Positions 61,973 to 64,000 of a DNA stretch of 64,000 bases are shown piece after piece. Position 1 is the first letter of the stretch. Each line of letters starts with the position of its first letter. The DNA is from Mugil cephalus (lineage: Eukaryota > Chordata > Actinopteri > Mugiliformes > Mugilidae). The stretch is from contig NC_061771.1 of assembly GCF_022458985.1 (NCBI RefSeq), positions 19,727,501-19,791,500 of the forward strand. The letters are read 5' to 3'. A model generated the notes under the pieces. That model was not told the origin of the DNA, did not search any database, and saw only the letters and a list, made by a program, of their open reading frames with translations. The position numbers and the translations under genes are program-made.

Positions 61973-63018
61973 AGCCAAATGATCAGAACTTGTGTCCGGA
62001 CACAGTTTGACTTTGTGCATGTGGACTGGTCTGCGTCGGTCTTAATGTAACTATTGTGTGGGCAAACTAAATTTGTAACTGTTCCCACAAATCAGAGATC
62101 AGAGATCAGATCTCTCAGATGCAGACTCTGTGTGTCCTGGGGTTGTTCATAACTGTACTTTACTCTGGTCACTAGAAGTAGGTTTCTCTTTTTGATGTTA
62201 TCTCCGTAACTTGACTTAGATTTTGGTACGGATTAATCTACAACAAACACTAAATTAGAGTTCAAGGCCAGCTACGATTCACCTGGATATATTTTAGAGG
62301 TAAATCTGTTATCTTCAAGACAAAGCAGGATTACAGGCAAGCAGATCAGACCGATGTGCCTCCTTAAAAAAAAAATAGAAAAAAATAGTTTGATTAAAGC
62401 CAGAGTGACTTTCAGTTAAATAAACAGCAGTTACAAGGCAGCCTGTGTTTCTGTCCAGCCCATTTCCTCTGTGTCTCCTTTCTTCATCACGCTAGTCTCT
62501 CCGCACTCTCTCTGTATTTCTGTCAAGCGCCCCCAAACTGTAGCGTCCCTGCCTGGACGGACCAGCGCGATTCTCTCGCTCAGCCAAGCCGACGGGAGAC
62601 CCTCTGCTCGGCAGCGTCCCTGCCAGAGAAGCAGAAGCTTGCCCGAGACTAATCAGCCGCGCGGTCCAGGCTGCTTCGGGGCTAGTTTCATTTCAAAATG
62701 ATCTGCCTCGCACGTGCCAATTGGGTCCGCAGATATTGAGAACTCCGGGAGAGTGATTTCTCCCCACCAAATGTCCTCTGTTACCAAGATGGTGACTGTG
62801 AGTCGGAGGAAGTGGACCCAGCAGAGACGAGCCAGCTGGAAGAAACAAGAGGAGGAGGAGGAGGAGGAGGAGGAGGAGTGAGGTCCACCGGAGAGGGTCC
62901 ATTTGGACGATCCGACTCTGGGCCACGCCAAACGATCAGACTGTGTTTCCGAACACCGCTTGACTTTATTCATGTGGACCAGCCTCGTGGTCTGTCTTAA
63001 TGTAACTATTTATTTGGC
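61973..63018. repeat. Pair of diverged direct repeats about 950 bp apart
   Basis: 61973-62063 and 62924-63018 share AACGATCAG / AATGATCAG, GTGTCCGGACACAG / GTTTCCGAACACCG, TTTGACTTTGTGCATGTGGAC / TTGACTTTATTCATGTGGAC and GTCTTAATGTAACTATT. They are likely two insertions of one repeat or a local duplication. Confidence 0.6.
62849..62878. repeat. (GGA)n microsatellite
   Basis: Ten GGA units. On the minus strand they encode a serine run that gives a misleading open frame. Confidence 0.9.
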
Positions 63019-64000
63019 GTTTCACTTTCAAGGGAAAAGCTCAGAGAAACAGTTAGAGAAACAGTGTCCAGTGTACTCGTGACAGTGGCCAAAGCTAATT
63101 TCCAACTCCAGCCCATTTGGACTCTGAGAATCCACATTACTGCTCACAACCAATGTCGTGTATTATGGAAATGAGAACATAAAAGCAAGAGCAGCAGCCT
63201 ATGACCAACAAGTCGAGTGAACACAAATTAAAATCCATATTTAACATGAGCTCACATGCACAAGTTATGACTCGTTGGTGTAACAGTTGGAACTCAAAAC
63301 AGGGCTTTTCTGTTGCAGGTGAACGTTCATAATCTTCCATTAAAATGTTGTGATGTCACAGTTTTTTCACTCAGTTAATATGTGTCCTGGGTTTTAAGTG
63401 CAGGTGTAAATGCACCCATTGAGGATGCATTAGATCTGGTTCAGACCACATTTGGAGGTGGTTTGGTCCGTGCACAACCAATTTCACGTTATGTTACTCC
63501 AGATTATCGCGAAACAGGAAGGCGCCTCGAATCCCGAGCCAGCACCTGGAGAGAAAATGGGCGAATGAATGATGCCACCTCCCGAAAAGGCAGGAGTGTT
63601 GTCTGCCCTTCAGCGCGGAGAGACTTTTAATATCTTTTGTTCTTGTGATTCTTGGGAAACAAAACCGCCGATGCATTTGCAGCCAGTGTGTCAATGTCTA
63701 AATAGTTTTCTCATTTCAGCCCTAAAGAGTAAATGGAACTCTCTTTTTAATCAGCATCAGACAGGAAACGTCAGGCTGATGTGACACCTCGCTCAAGAAA
63801 TCTGTAAATCTGGCAGCAGAAATAAAAGGTTTTACCTCACAGACCTTTCTTCTACAAAAGTATGAGGTTGAGTTAAATCCTTTTTTTTTTTTTTTATTTA
63901 TATGCAAATCTATCTTGAGATGGAAAGTAGTAAATCTAAATCCAAATATATAATCATGCTGCTGGAAATGTGTTATCCACTAAAATGAACAAATAGACAC

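Larger units (their letters stand above)
60740..64000. other. Non-coding sequence upstream of gna12
   Basis: No supported gene. It contains a diverged direct duplication (separate entry), a (GGA)n tract, poly(A/T) runs, and at about 63380-63600 a segment with AGACCACATTTGGAGGTGG resembling short fish DNA elements. Confidence 0.55.

Noticed and set aside
62653..62973. Minus-strand frame with a serine run
   Set aside because: Translation of the (GGA)n tract; no start context, splice sites or homologue recognised.

Overview
This 64 kb window is vertebrate nuclear DNA, most likely from a ray-finned (percomorph-like) fish. It has many short GT-AG introns, abundant CA/TG microsatellites, teleost-style miniature inverted-repeat elements (MITEs), and proteins that align along their full length with vertebrate families. 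It holds four protein-coding genes and no bacterial-type features. Exon boundaries were placed by hand from splice sites, reading frame and remembered human orthologues; no search was run.

Layout: (1) 398-5144, + strand: the last 14 coding exons of eif3b. Two introns hold what look like related box C/D snoRNAs with complementarity to 28S rRNA. (2) 8.7-16.5 kb, +: chst12, a Golgi chondroitin 4-O-sulfotransferase. It has a probable non-coding first exon near 9.0 kb and five coding exons (414 aa). (3) 17.6-31.2 kb, +: ern2 (IRE1 beta), with 24 coding exons (972 aa), an intact kinase and RNase, and a CRE-bearing promoter. (4) 38.9-60.4 kb, - strand: gna12 (G alpha 12), with six coding exons (385 aa), two large introns and its promoter near 60.0-60.4 kb. 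ern2 and gna12 converge on a roughly 8-9 kb repeat-rich spacer. The last 3.5 kb is non-coding sequence upstream of gna12.

The genes do not form an operon or a shared pathway: translation initiation, glycosaminoglycan sulfation, ER stress and Rho-directed G-protein signalling. eif3b, chst12 and gna12 are linked on human 7p22, while human ERN2 is on 16p12, so ern2 sits here in a different neighbourhood.

The most interesting observations are coding introns in chst12 and gna12 that I do not recall from the human genes, all at AG|G proto-splice sites; the paired snoRNAs in eif3b; several MITE families with multiple copies in the window; a possible small spliced reading frame at 9.0-10.0 kb; and a (GATA)27 array beside the gna12 promoter. 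I found no clearly new biological system.
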